Part shown: one piece after another, positions 45,636-53,833 of the stretch
How the letters are laid out: the number at the start of each line of letters is the position of its first letter
Position numbering within the stretch: the stretch's first letter is position 1
DNA from: Gordonia jinghuaiqii
GTDB lineage: Bacteria > Actinomycetota > Actinomycetes > Mycobacteriales > Mycobacteriaceae
DNA: 64,000 nucleotides
Assembly: GCF_014041935.1 (NCBI RefSeq)
Contig: NZ_CP059491.1
Span: 1,054,001 to 1,118,000 of the forward strand
Direction: 5' to 3'
The notes under the pieces: model-generated
Told to the model about the DNA's origin: nothing
Seen by the model: the letters and a program-made list of their open reading frames with translations, nothing else
Databases searched by the model: none
Program-made: the position numbers and the translations under genes

Positions 45636-46838
45636 GTGTTGAGGCTTGGCACGTCGGTGATCGCGGTGTCCGTCGACCCCTACCACCGCGCGGCCGTCGC
45701 CTACGGACAGGACGAGTCGGTGGCGATAGCCGATCTGTTCGTCGAGCAGGTGCTCAAGCCCATCAGTCCGCGTGCGGAATTCCGCCGCCGCTCGGACCTG
45801 CAGTGGCTGATCTACCTTCCTCCCGCCGACGGGGACGACGACGCGCGCGGCCGAAACGCCCTCATCGATGCGGCCCGTACAAAGCTGGGCGCGCACACGG
45901 TCAGCGCCGGCGACCGCAGCTGGTTCCTCGACGTCTGCATGGGCGTCGCGGTCGGGGACGACCTGGCCGGCACCGAGAACGACGATGATCTCATCCGCCA
46001 CGCCGACGCGGCACTGTGCATGGCTCTCGACCAGCGGGTCGCGGTCGTCTTCGCCCGGCCGAACATGCGGCGCAGAATCCGTGCCGAAGTGGATCTCGCC
46101 GGATGGCTCACCCGGTCGGTGGAACGTGACTTCTCGGTCTTCTATCAACCCATCGTCGCCGTGGAGGACCGCCGCGTCGTCGGCTACGAGTCGCTCCTGC
46201 GGTGGCACACCGAGTCCGGCGTTCTCGCGCCCGATTCGTTTCTCGCTGTCGCCGAAGGGATCTCGCTCCTCGCGCCGATCGGCCGGCACGCGATCGGGGA
46301 GGCCATCCGCGATCTCGCCGGTGGTATCACCCAGGCGAGCGGGCCCGACACCTTCGTCTCGATCAATCTCTCGGGTCAGCAGTTGTGGGACAACGGCATC
46401 GTGGCCTATGTGGGTGGCCTGATCGCCGAGCACGACCTCGATCCGTCACGCGTGTGGGTGGAGGTCCGAGAAGATCAGGCGATCCGTGTCGACTCCTCGG
46501 CCGCCCGCGCCATCGACTCGCTTCACGACCTCGGATGCACGATCTGCATCGACGACCTGGGTGCGGGCTTCTCCGCCCTGCGCTATGTGCGGGACCTGCC
46601 CGTGGATGTGCTCAAGGTCGACCGGACCCTCATCGCGCAGCTCGGGGACAGCGCATCCGATCGCGCCGTCGTCCGCGCGATCGGCGAGATGGCCGCCGCG
46701 ACCGGGGTGCGGATGGTGGCCGAGGGCATCGAGTCCGAGGACATGGTCCCGATGCTCGAGGAGTTCGGGTTCGACTATGCCCAGGGCTACCTGTTCGGCC
46801 GTCCCGAGCCGCTCGAGGAACTGTTCGGCACACAGTAG
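45636..46838 (+). CDS. EAL-domain c-di-GMP phosphodiesterase with degenerate GGDEF
   Basis: The C-terminal EAL domain should hydrolyse cyclic di-GMP: ESLLRW in place of EALLRW with the key Glu kept, INLSGQQL (Asn), VEVRED (Glu), DDLGAGFSAL (Asp pair), LKVDR (Lys), VAEGIES (Glu) and YAQGYLFGRP (Gln). The N-terminal part follows GGDEF topology (VIAVSVDPYHR at the start, DDLIRHADAALCMAL at the end) but the GGDEF motif reads RRSDLQW, so it is inactive and perhaps regulatory. No membrane segments are seen. Start uncertain: the frame opens at TTG 45522. GTG 45636 is chosen because the domain begins there and a possible -10 lies at 45561. Confidence 0.88.
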   Translation: MLRLGTSVIAVSVDPYHRAAVAYGQDESVAIADLFVEQVLKPISPRAEFRRRSDLQWLIYLPPADGDDDARGRNALIDAARTKLGAHTVSAGDRSWFLDVCMGVAVGDDLAGTENDDDLIRHADAALCMALDQRVAVVFARPNMRRRIRAEVDLAGWLTRSVERDFSVFYQPIVAVEDRRVVGYESLLRWHTESGVLAPDSFLAVAEGISLLAPIGRHAIGEAIRDLAGGITQASGPDTFVSINLSGQQLWDNGIVAYVGGLIAEHDLDPSRVWVEVREDQAIRVDSSAARAIDSLHDLGCTICIDDLGAGFSALRYVRDLPVDVLKVDRTLIAQLGDSASDRAVVRAIGEMAAATGVRMVAEGIESEDMVPMLEEFGFDYAQGYLFGRPEPLEELFGTQ

Positions 46839-46839
46839 A

Positions 46840-46877
46840 GGGGCGGCCCGCTCGCCGTCCGGCGAGCCGACCGCCCC
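46840..46877. terminator. Hairpin terminator between EAL and hsp20 genes
   Basis: GGGGCGG (46840-46846) pairs with CCGCCCC (46871-46877), and GCTCGCC (46850-46856) with GGCGAGC (46861-46867), separated by a small internal loop. It begins 1 nt after the EAL stop, between convergent genes. Confidence 0.75.
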
Positions 46878-46975
46878 GGCTCGGATCAGTGTTCTGTGTT
46901 CAGGTTGTGTCGTGAATCGATGGCGCCTCCCGATGGATCAGAGAAACAAAAACCCCTGGTCGATGAGGTCCGGCG

Positions 46976-47422
46976 TTACGTGACCGTCCCGGTCTCGATG
47001 GCCTGCGGCCTGCTGGAGCTCTCCACCTCGATGCGACGCGGCTTGGCCTTCTCGGCCAACGGGATCGTCACGGTGAGCACGCCGTTGTCGTAGCGGGCGG
47101 AGATGCGGGAACTGTCGATGGAGTCGCCGAGCGTGAGCTGCCTGCGGTAGGTGCCGGAGAATCGTTCGCTCGTCAGCCACTGGACACCCTCGTCGGACGG
47201 GGTGCTCCGCTGTGCGGACAACGTGAGAACTCCGTTGTCGACGCTGACGTCGATCGAGCCCGGGTCTGCCCCGGGGAGATCGGCGACGAGCATGTAGTGA
47301 TCGGCGACCTTGTAGAGGTCAAGTGGCATGAATCGGGGCGTACGCGCGGTTCCGGCCGCTGAACCGGTCATCATGCCTCGGGTCCAGGCATCCATGTCGG
47401 AAAAGGGATCGAAACGAAGCAC
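46976..47422 (-). CDS. Hsp20/alpha-crystallin small heat-shock protein
   Basis: A 148-residue holdase chaperone. The alpha-crystallin domain spans about residues 33-130, with MPLDLYKVADHYMLVADLPG at its start, the GVLTLSAQR strand, and the terminal GVLTVTIPLAEKAKPR containing the I-P motif region. The GTG start at 47422 follows an AGGAGGTG Shine-Dalgarno at about 8 nt. A CIRCE inverted repeat lies 100 bp upstream, so HrcA should repress it until heat or protein stress. It resembles mycobacterial Acr-type proteins. Confidence 0.94.
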   Translation of the reverse strand: MLRFDPFSDMDAWTRGMMTGSAAGTARTPRFMPLDLYKVADHYMLVADLPGADPGSIDVSVDNGVLTLSAQRSTPSDEGVQWLTSERFSGTYRRQLTLGDSIDSSRISARYDNGVLTVTIPLAEKAKPRRIEVESSSRPQAIETGTVT

Positions 47423-47521
47423 AGCACTTCACCTCCTGTGTCACAAGGCTGCTCGCCACCCGTTTGACGAGCAGTTCATCGCTGTACTGACAACGAAGAT
47501 AGCACCGGTTCCGACACTCGT

Positions 47522-47548
47522 CTAGCACTCACGGCAAGAGAGTGCCAG
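47522..47548. promoter_or_regulatory. CIRCE element (HrcA operator)
   Basis: CTAGCACTC - 9 nt - GAGTGCCAG (47522-47530, 47540-47548) matches the CIRCE consensus TTAGCACTC-N9-GAGTGCTAA except at the outer positions. A possible -10 (TATCTT on the minus strand, near 47497-47502) places the repeat over the -35 region of hsp20. Confidence 0.88.
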
Positions 47549-47586
47549 TTTTTTTCGACGCTTTCGGCAGGGGTGCCCCGAGGGGC

Positions 47587-48876
47587 CTAATCGGTGAGTT
47601 CGGTTGCCTCGATGGTGAATCCGGCGTTGCGGAGGCGATCGATGAGTGCGTCGCCCATCGCCACGGCGGTCGTCAGGACGCCGACGCGGTCGGGCAATCG
47701 GTCGCGGTCGAGCGCGAGGGCGAGCGCGGATTCGGCGAGCATCACCGCGGTGGCCTTGTAGCCGGGGTCGCCCTGGGCCCGCATCCGGGCCCGGTAGCGC
47801 CGGCCGGTGGTGGTCCGGGTGAAGGTGTCGACGACGAAGTAGCCACTCTCCCTGGCCTTTTCGCTCGGACCGTCGCCGGGCTTGGGGAGCAGCCGGTCGA
47901 GGATGCGTCGAGTGGGTCCGAAGCTCATCGCGCCCATGAACGCGCCGGTGCCGACCGCCACCGCGCCGGCCGCGAGGGTCGACACCGCCGGGATGCCGCC
48001 GACGCTCATGGTCTCGGCGTAGTGGAAGTTCTTGCCGTAAGCGTTGTCCAGCAACGCATTCGAGCGTCGCACGATCCGGGTGTTGTGCGCGGCCATGAAG
48101 AACGGGGCCAGCGTGCCCCGCAGCGACGGGTCGACCTTCTTCGCGTTGATGATGGACAGGTCGCTCGGCTCGTCGGACAGACTGACGCGGGGGACGTCGC
48201 CGGGACCGCTGGACAGGGCCTGCGGATTGAGCATGAGGCGTCGTGCGGGGGCGTTTCTGGCCTCCTCGGCGATGACGCGCATCGAGTCGATCGTGCCGCC
48301 GGAGATGCCGCCGCGCATCGACGCCACCACCAGCGTGGTGTCGGTCATCTCGCCGGCGGCGTCGGCGTCGACCTTCCTGTGCAGCGCGTAGGTCGTGATG
48401 TCGGAGGGCACCGAGTCGAAACCGCAGGAGTGCACGATGCGGGCGCCCGACGCCGTCGCGACGTCGTGGGCCTTGTCGATGGAGTACCGCACGAAGGGGA
48501 CCTCGCCGGTGAGGTCGACGTAATCGGTGCCCGCGGTGGCGGCGGCGATCAGCAGTGCCTCGCCGTATTTGAGGTAGGGACCGACCGTGGTGCAGACGAC
48601 CCGGGTGCGCGCGACCATCGCGTCGAGCGCCGCCGGCGAGTTCGCGTCCGCGATGACCAGTGGCCAGTCGTGGGCACGCAGCGGCAGAGCCTCGCGGGTC
48701 TGCCTCAGCTTGGCCTCGTTGCGCCCCGCCAGCGCGATCTTGGTGCCGATGGGTGCGTGATCGGCCAGGTACCGCGCGGTGAGTGCGCCGACGAAGCCGC
48801 TGGCGCCGTAGACGACGACGTCGAACTCGCGGCCGTGGGAGGTGGATGTGGTCTCGGTGGTCGATTCCCCGCTCAT
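47587..48876 (-). CDS. Saccharopine dehydrogenase-like / trans-acting enoyl reductase family protein
   Basis: A 429-residue Rossmann-fold oxidoreductase with the dinucleotide motif VVVYGASGFVGALTARYL near residue 19, then IALAGRNEAKL and CTTVGPYLKYGEALL. In mycobacteria this family includes Rv2449c and the phthiocerol-related trans enoyl reductase Rv2953. The substrate here is unknown, but a lipid-related reduction is plausible. The frame runs up to 48906. ATG 48876 is preferred because TAAGGT lies 7 nt before it. A short GCCCC-GA-GGGGC hairpin (47575-47586) follows the stop. Confidence 0.8.
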   Translation of the reverse strand: MSGESTTETTSTSHGREFDVVVYGASGFVGALTARYLADHAPIGTKIALAGRNEAKLRQTREALPLRAHDWPLVIADANSPAALDAMVARTRVVCTTVGPYLKYGEALLIAAATAGTDYVDLTGEVPFVRYSIDKAHDVATASGARIVHSCGFDSVPSDITTYALHRKVDADAAGEMTDTTLVVASMRGGISGGTIDSMRVIAEEARNAPARRLMLNPQALSSGPGDVPRVSLSDEPSDLSIINAKKVDPSLRGTLAPFFMAAHNTRIVRRSNALLDNAYGKNFHYAETMSVGGIPAVSTLAAGAVAVGTGAFMGAMSFGPTRRILDRLLPKPGDGPSEKARESGYFVVDTFTRTTTGRRYRARMRAQGDPGYKATAVMLAESALALALDRDRLPDRVGVLTTAVAMGDALIDRLRNAGFTIEATELTD

Positions 48877-48883
48877 CTTCCCG

Positions 48884-48889
48884 ACCTTA
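48884..48889 (-). promoter_or_regulatory. Leaderless -10 box for saccharopine-dehydrogenase-like gene
   Basis: On the minus strand TAAGGT lies 7 nt before ATG 48876. Confidence 0.55.
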
Positions 48890-48940
48890 CGTGGGACGCC
48901 GGTCACAGGTACCCGCCGAGTCGGTCACCGCCGTTGCCGA

Positions 48941-50014
48941 TCAGGCGCGCCGGGCGGCGAACCGGGCCGCGAAGGGTGCGACGAACAGCATGAGCAGCAC
49001 TCGCAGTATCTGGGCGGCGACGACGAAGGCGACGTTGCCGCCGGCGCCCGTGGCCGCGGCGAGGACCGCGTAGATGCCGCCCGGGGTGGTCGCGAGGTAG
49101 CAGTCGAACATCGACTCGCCGGTCCACACGGAGAGCGCGACGCCCAGCAGCGCGCAGCCGGCCCCGATGGCGAGGATGAGGACCAGTGCGTAGGGAAGGA
49201 TGCGGCCGATCGCACGCAACCGCTCCATCGTGAACCCGAGTCCGGCCTGCCAGCCGATGACCGCATAGGCGACGGTGAGGAGTGCGGCCGACACCTCGGC
49301 GTCGCCGGCGACGCCGGTGAGCTCGGCGACCGTGGCCAGGGCGAGCGGGCCGAGCAGACCCGCCGCGGGCAGGTGCAGGAACCGGCCCAGAGGTATGCCG
49401 ACGCCGAGACATGTCGCCAGCAGCAGCAGGCCCCAGGCCTGGTCGGTCCACGACGCCGGTCCGTCCCCGACCGCACCGCCCTGCTCGCCGAACACGAGGG
49501 TGGCGACCAGCGGGATGGTGATGGTGACCAGCGCGACGCGCAGGTACTGCACGACCGCGACGATCCGCTCGTCGCCGCCGAACTCGCGGGTGAGCGCGAC
49601 GAGCCCGGACGCGCCGCCGGCGACCAGCGCGAGCGACCCGGTCAGCGGGTCGACGTCGCGGTGCAAACCGAGCAGCGCCCCGCATGCGACGGAGATGGCC
49701 AGGGTGGCCACACCGATCACGAGCACCGGGAACCACGATGTCCCCAGTCCGCTCACGGTCTGCGGGTCGGCCATCGTCCCGATGTACACGCCCAGCACGC
49801 CCTGCGAGGCCACGAACGCCCAGCGCGGGACGATCGGCGGGTCGTCGGTGTCCTCGCTCTGGGAGCTGCCGGGTGCCCGGGGCGCGCGCCCGGCGATGGC
49901 CAACGCTCCGGCGATGACGAGGCCGGCGAACAGGGCGGCGGCGTCGACGTCGAAGGTCTCGAGCACGAGCGTCGCGGCGGCGGTGAGAACGGCCAGCAGG
50001 ATCCAACGACGCAT
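48941..50014 (-). CDS. AbrB-family (DUF/Ammonia-monooxygenase-like) membrane protein
   Basis: A 357-residue membrane protein with about ten helices in two similar halves. The first repeat contains GVLGVYIGTMADP and GLVALTREFGGDERIVAVVQYLR (in part). The second has VIGWQAGLGFTMERLR and TTPGGIYAVLAAATG, then VAAQILRVLLML, matching the AbrB transporter family (formerly linked to ammonia monooxygenase). The transported substrate is unknown. ATG 50014 is preferred over GTG 50023 because TACTGT lies 7 nt upstream. Confidence 0.82.
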   Translation of the reverse strand: MRRWILLAVLTAAATLVLETFDVDAAALFAGLVIAGALAIAGRAPRAPGSSQSEDTDDPPIVPRWAFVASQGVLGVYIGTMADPQTVSGLGTSWFPVLVIGVATLAISVACGALLGLHRDVDPLTGSLALVAGGASGLVALTREFGGDERIVAVVQYLRVALVTITIPLVATLVFGEQGGAVGDGPASWTDQAWGLLLLATCLGVGIPLGRFLHLPAAGLLGPLALATVAELTGVAGDAEVSAALLTVAYAVIGWQAGLGFTMERLRAIGRILPYALVLILAIGAGCALLGVALSVWTGESMFDCYLATTPGGIYAVLAAATGAGGNVAFVVAAQILRVLLMLFVAPFAARFAARRA

Positions 50015-50021
50015 CGTGTAC

Positions 50022-50027
50022 ACAGTA
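50022..50027 (-). promoter_or_regulatory. Leaderless -10 box for AbrB-family gene
   Basis: On the minus strand TACTGT lies 7 nt before ATG 50014. Confidence 0.55.
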
Positions 50028-50078
50028 AGACGCCGGTCCCGCGTGCGCTGGGGCAGGGCCGTGCGGCGGTCGCGGATC

Positions 50079-50696
50079 TCAGGCGGGTTGCGCTGTCCCC
50101 AGGCTCAGTGCGCCAAAGGGTTTCGGGACTCCCGGCTGGTAGAAGGCGTCGACGGCGCCGACTGCGAAGCCGGCGTCGGCGAGCTCGGCCCGCACGTCCC
50201 GCGTGAGGTGACAGCCCCCGGCGACACGCTTCTGGATCGGTTCGAGGCGGCCCTGCCAGCGTCGGACGCTCGCGTCGGGCGCACGGCCGTGTTCGAGGAA
50301 CGCCAGCGTGCCGCCCGGACGGAGCACGCGTCGCAGTTCGGCCAGCGCGGCCGACGCGTCGAGGATGGTGCACAGCGTGAACGTGGTGAGGGCAGCGTCG
50401 AAGGACTCGTCGTCGAACGGCAGTTTCTGGCCGTCGAGGCCTGCTCTCTCGATGGGCACCGTGGAGGTGGCGACGCGGTCGGTGGCCATCGACCAGCCGA
50501 CGTCGGACGGTTCGACCGCGGCGACCTCGGTGAGCGCCGGCGGGTAGACGCCCACGTTGAGGCCCGAACCGAATCCGATCTCGATCATCCGGCCGGACAG
50601 GGGTGCGCACGCCTGTTTCCGCAGCGGGGTCAGCGCTGCCATCCCGCAGGTGGCCTCGATCAGGTGCGGCAGGACTCGGTCGTCGTAAAAGCCCAC
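50079..50696 (-). CDS. Class I SAM-dependent methyltransferase
   Basis: A 205-residue methyltransferase of the methyltransferase-11 type. Motif I reads MIEIGFGSGLNVGVYP, with the SAM-ribose acid in AAVEPSD, motif II DAALTTFTLCTILD, and motif III RVLRPGGTLAFLEHG. The acceptor is unknown. Family members methylate lipids, quinones or small acids. The frame runs to 50921, across the menD promoter. GTG 50696 with TACCCT 6 nt upstream is the better start. It is divergent from menD. Confidence 0.85.
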   Translation of the reverse strand: MGFYDDRVLPHLIEATCGMAALTPLRKQACAPLSGRMIEIGFGSGLNVGVYPPALTEVAAVEPSDVGWSMATDRVATSTVPIERAGLDGQKLPFDDESFDAALTTFTLCTILDASAALAELRRVLRPGGTLAFLEHGRAPDASVRRWQGRLEPIQKRVAGGCHLTRDVRAELADAGFAVGAVDAFYQPGVPKPFGALSLGTAQPA

Positions 50697-50702
50697 GTGG
50701 CG

Positions 50703-50708
50703 AGGGTA
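50703..50708 (-). promoter_or_regulatory. Leaderless -10 box for methyltransferase gene
   Basis: On the minus strand TACCCT lies 6 nt before GTG 50696. The divergent menD box is only 39 bp away. Confidence 0.6.
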
Positions 50709-50746
50709 ACGCCGCTCCCCGGCGCAGGGCCGGGACTTCGAGTCCC

Positions 50747-50752
50747 TAACCT
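50747..50752 (+). promoter_or_regulatory. Leaderless -10 box for menD
   Basis: TAACCT lies 6 nt before ATG 50759. Confidence 0.6.
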
Positions 50753-50758
50753 TGTGGA

Positions 50759-52489
50759 ATGAATCGAACGGCCCACGGTTCCGGACCGAATCCGTCGACC
50801 CCGAATCCGTCGACCCCGAATCCGTCGACACTGCAGGCGCGGGTGATCGTCGACGAGATGATCCGGTGCGGGGTGGACGAGGCGGTGCTGTGTCCCGGGT
50901 CGCGTAACGCGCCGCTGGCATTCGCTCTGCACGCCGCGGATGTGGCGGGCCGGTTGCGGTTGCACGTGCGCATCGACGAGAGGTCGGCGGGCTATCTGGC
51001 GCTGGGCCTGGCGGTGTCGTCGGGCCGTCCGGTGCCGATCGTGATGACCAGCGGCACCGCGGTCGCGAACATGGGGCCTGCGGTGTTCGAGGCGAACTAT
51101 GCGCGCGTGCCGCTCGTGGTGGTCAGCGCCAACCGTCCGTACGAGCTGCTCGGCTCGGGCGCCAACCAGACCGTCGAACAGTTCGGCATCTTCGGCACCC
51201 AGGTGCGCGCGGCGATCAGCCTCGGCCTCGCCGAACAGGACCTCGACACCAACAGCCAGTGGCGTTCGGCCGTGGGCCGGGTGCTGGCAGCTGCCCGCGG
51301 CGCGCGCACCGGCAACGCCGGACCGGTGCAGTTCGACATCCCGTTGCGGGAACCGCTGGTTCCCGACCCGGAGGACATCGCCGACCCGGCCTCGCCGACC
51401 GCCCTCGGGGCGTTCGCCGGACGACCCGGCGGGTTGCCGTGGACGCAGGCACCCGTCGGCAGACTCGACGTCCCGCTGCCCATCGACCTGTCGCTGGACA
51501 CCGTCGTGGTGTCGGGTCACGGGTCCGGTGTGCATCCCGGACTGGCCGGGGTGCCGACCGTCGCCGAGCCGACCGCTCCGCGCGCGGTGACCCCGCTTCA
51601 TCCGCTGGCGCTCGGTTCGGTGCGACCGCAGCAGGCCATCATCTGTGGCCGGCCGACGCTGCACCGCGGGGTGTCACGGCTGCTGGCCGATCCGGAGGTG
51701 CGGGTGTACGCCCTGACCACGGGTCCGCGCTGGCCGGATGTCTCCGGCAACGTCTACGCCACCGGCACCCGCATCGAGGTCGTCGGACAACCGCGCGAGG
51801 AGTGGCTCAAGGAGTGCGCGGCGGTACAGGAGCGCGTGTCGTTCGCGGTGACCGCCGAGCTCGACGAGCCGGGACCGACCACCGGACTGCACGTGGCCCG
51901 GGCCGTCAGCGACGCGATGGCCCCCGGTGACCAGCTGGTCGTCGGGGCGAGCAACCCGATCCGCGACGTCGCGCTGGCGGGACGCGTCGCCGACGGGGTG
52001 CGGGTGCTGTCCAACCGCGGTGTCGCCGGGATCGACGGCACCAATTCGACGGCCATCGGCGCCGCGCTGGCACTGGACCGCGACAACCCGTCGGGTCGCA
52101 CCATCGCGCTGATGGGCGACCTGACCTTTGTGCACGACGCGACCGGCCTGGTCATCGGGCCCGGCGAGCCGCGTCCGTCGTCGTTGCGGATCGTCGTCGC
52201 CAACGACGACGGCGGTGGGATCTTCGGGCTGCTCGAGCAGGGCGATCCGCGCTACAACTCCGGTCAGTATGCGGGCGCCTACGAGCGGGTGTTCGGCACA
52301 CCGCACCGCACCGACATCGCGTCGATGTGCGCCGGCTTCCACATCCCGCATCGTCGGGTCGGCGTCGACGAGCTGGCCGCGGTGCTGGGCGAGGAGCCGG
52401 CCGCCGGGGGTATCGAGGTGGTAGAGGTCGCGACCGACCGCGAGAGGTTGCGGACGGTGCACGCGTCGATCGCCGCTCGCCTGCGGTAG
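50759..52489 (+). CDS. menD: SEPHCHC synthase (2-oxoglutarate decarboxylase), menaquinone synthesis
   Basis: MenD (576 residues) condenses 2-oxoglutarate with isochorismate using thiamine diphosphate, the first committed menaquinone step. Visible are [32 protein letters not shown], the Mg/ThDP-binding block [15 protein letters not shown] with [14 protein letters not shown] downstream, and the pyrimidine-binding N-terminal domain. The N-terminus carries an NPSTP triplicate encoded by 15-bp repeats before the conserved [10 protein letters not shown]. It corresponds to Rv0555. menC, which neighbours menD in M. tuberculosis, is not in this window. Confidence 0.96.
   Translation: MNRTAHGSGPNPSTPNPSTPNPSTLQARVIVDEMIRCGVDEAVLCPGSRNAPLAFALHAADVAGRLRLHVRIDERSAGYLALGLAVSSGRPVPIVMTSGTAVANMGPAVFEANYARVPLVVVSANRPYELLGSGANQTVEQFGIFGTQVRAAISLGLAEQDLDTNSQWRSAVGRVLAAARGARTGNAGPVQFDIPLREPLVPDPEDIADPASPTALGAFAGRPGGLPWTQAPVGRLDVPLPIDLSLDTVVVSGHGSGVHPGLAGVPTVAEPTAPRAVTPLHPLALGSVRPQQAIICGRPTLHRGVSRLLADPEVRVYALTTGPRWPDVSGNVYATGTRIEVVGQPREEWLKECAAVQERVSFAVTAELDEPGPTTGLHVARAVSDAMAPGDQLVVGASNPIRDVALAGRVADGVRVLSNRGVAGIDGTNSTAIGAALALDRDNPSGRTIALMGDLTFVHDATGLVIGPGEPRPSSLRIVVANDDGGGIFGLLEQGDPRYNSGQYAGAYERVFGTPHRTDIASMCAGFHIPHRRVGVDELAAVLGEEPAAGGIEVVEVATDRERLRTVHASIAARLR
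50789..50833 (+). repeat. 15-bp coding repeat at the menD N-terminus
   Basis: Three tandem copies of an AATCCGTCGACCCCG unit (last copy ends CACTG) encode NPSTP repeats just before the first conserved MenD residues. Confidence 0.9.
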
Positions 52490-52515
52490 GCGGGTGCCGC
52501 CGATGGCGTGCCCGC

Positions 52516-52521
52516 TACGCT
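52516..52521 (+). promoter_or_regulatory. Leaderless -10 box for DUF3592 gene
   Basis: TACGCT lies 7 nt before ATG 52529. Confidence 0.55.
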
Positions 52522-52528
52522 GAACGGC

Positions 52529-53089
52529 ATGAATCCGGTGATCCAGCGACGCGTGCAGCTCGGGCTGCTCGTCGTCGGGGTGACGATCACCTTCATGGCG
52601 CTGACCCTCATCGCGGGCTGCTTCAAGAACGATTCCTCGATCGAGGAGAGCAAGGCGACCGTGATGGCCGAGGTCGTCTCTGTCGACAGTCTCCACGCCG
52701 CGGTGAACTTCCAGACGCCCGACGGGTCGTTCCACAGTCCCAAGTTCGGTCTGCTGTACCCCACCGAGCTCAGCGAGGGACAGCGGATCAGCGTCGACTA
52801 CGCGGTGTACAACCCCGACCTCGCGCGACCGACCGGCCGGACCGCCGTGCTGTCGATCATCCCGGCGCTGTCGGTGATGGTCGGGGCGTGGGTGGTGATC
52901 GGGCTGCTGATGGTCGGGGTCGCCGAGGCCAGCAGGCGGTGGACCCGCCGGGACGGAACCGCCGGGGCCGACGAGGAGACTTCCGGGGACGTGGACATCA
53001 AGGCCGTGGACACCAAGGCCGAGGACACCAAGGCCGTGGACACCAAGGCCGAGGACACCAGCCGGGACGAGACCGTCAGCCCGAGATGA
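52529..53089 (+). CDS. DUF3592 family membrane protein (Rv0556-like)
   Basis: A 186-residue protein with an N-terminal helix (residues 9-30), an extracytoplasmic beta-rich domain containing VVSVDSLHAAVNFQTPDG and ISVDYAVYNPDLARP, a second helix (about 107-130) and a charged tail with KAVDT/KAEDT repeats from 15-bp units. It matches DUF3592 and the position of Rv0556 between menD and mgtA. The function is unknown. ATG 52529 is preferred over the frame start at 52508 because TACGCT lies 7 nt before it. The 3' end overlaps the convergent peptidase gene by 14 nt. Confidence 0.82.
   Translation: MNPVIQRRVQLGLLVVGVTITFMALTLIAGCFKNDSSIEESKATVMAEVVSVDSLHAAVNFQTPDGSFHSPKFGLLYPTELSEGQRISVDYAVYNPDLARPTGRTAVLSIIPALSVMVGAWVVIGLLMVGVAEASRRWTRRDGTAGADEETSGDVDIKAVDTKAEDTKAVDTKAEDTSRDETVSPR
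53000..53059 (+). repeat. 15-bp coding repeat in the DUF3592 tail
   Basis: Four 15-bp units alternate AAGGCCGTGGACACC and AAGGCCGAGGACACC, encoding KAVDT and KAEDT. Confidence 0.88.
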
Positions 53090-53696
53090 CCGTGCGGGTC
53101 TCGCCCGAGACCACCAGCGCCTCGTCGTCGCGCAGGAAGTGCAGCGGGTGCTCGGCCGCGAACCGCTCCCGGGTCGCGTCCACCGGACCTCGTCCGCCGA
53201 CCGTGCCCTCCGCATGCGGTACGACGATGACGTCGACCAGACCCAGCCCCAGCGTCGAGGCCAGCGGTGCGGCCTCTCCCGGGTTGTCCAGCAGCGACAG
53301 TGGTGCGATGTCCGGTCCGGTGATCGCGGCCCCCGCGCTGACACCGATGTAGGGGAGGCCGGCACGGACGGCGTCGACGAGCGGACGGTCGGCGCCCGCG
53401 AGACGCAGTGCGCCGAGCAGGTGGAACACATTGCCGCCCGCGACGAAGACGGCGTCGATCTCGCCGAGTGTGCGTGTGAACGCCGCCGCGGAGACGAGTT
53501 CGGGGTCGAGCTCGCAGACCACGAAGCCCTGGTCGCGAAGGGTCGCGCGTTCCAGATCGAGCCAGGCCTGGTCGGGATAGATCGACGACGCCGTCGGCAG
53601 GTAGCCGATGCGTCCGCCCGCGCCGGTGCGGGTGCGCAGGAACTCCGGGACGGGCGTGAGCCAGCGGCTCAGCAGGAGCAGGTCGGGGGCGGGCAC
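53076..53696 (-). CDS. Peptidase E-like (type 1 glutamine amidotransferase fold, S51) protein
   Basis: A 206-residue protein with the class I amidotransferase-like fold of dipeptidase E. The nucleophile elbow is YIGVSAGAAITGPDI, preceded by the AVFVAGGNVFHLLGAL strand-loop, and a His lies in VIVVPHAEG. Ser in GVSAG is the probable nucleophile, so a serine hydrolase is expected, not a Cys amidotransferase. The substrate is unknown. GTG 53696 is preferred because the upstream extension to 53795 has no conserved features. It is convergent with the DUF3592 gene. Confidence 0.75.
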   Translation of the reverse strand: MPAPDLLLLSRWLTPVPEFLRTRTGAGGRIGYLPTASSIYPDQAWLDLERATLRDQGFVVCELDPELVSAAAFTRTLGEIDAVFVAGGNVFHLLGALRLAGADRPLVDAVRAGLPYIGVSAGAAITGPDIAPLSLLDNPGEAAPLASTLGLGLVDVIVVPHAEGTVGGRGPVDATRERFAAEHPLHFLRDDEALVVSGETRTVISG

Positions 53697-53833
53697 GCAT
53701 CCACTGTGCACGGTGAGCGCGGTGCGCGGTACCGCCGATCGGCGCCGGGTGGGCCGGCCCACAACGAATTCACCACGAGTTCGACGCCCCGACACGTCGA
53801 TCGTGCGAGCAGGTCACGCGGCGTCGCGACCAT

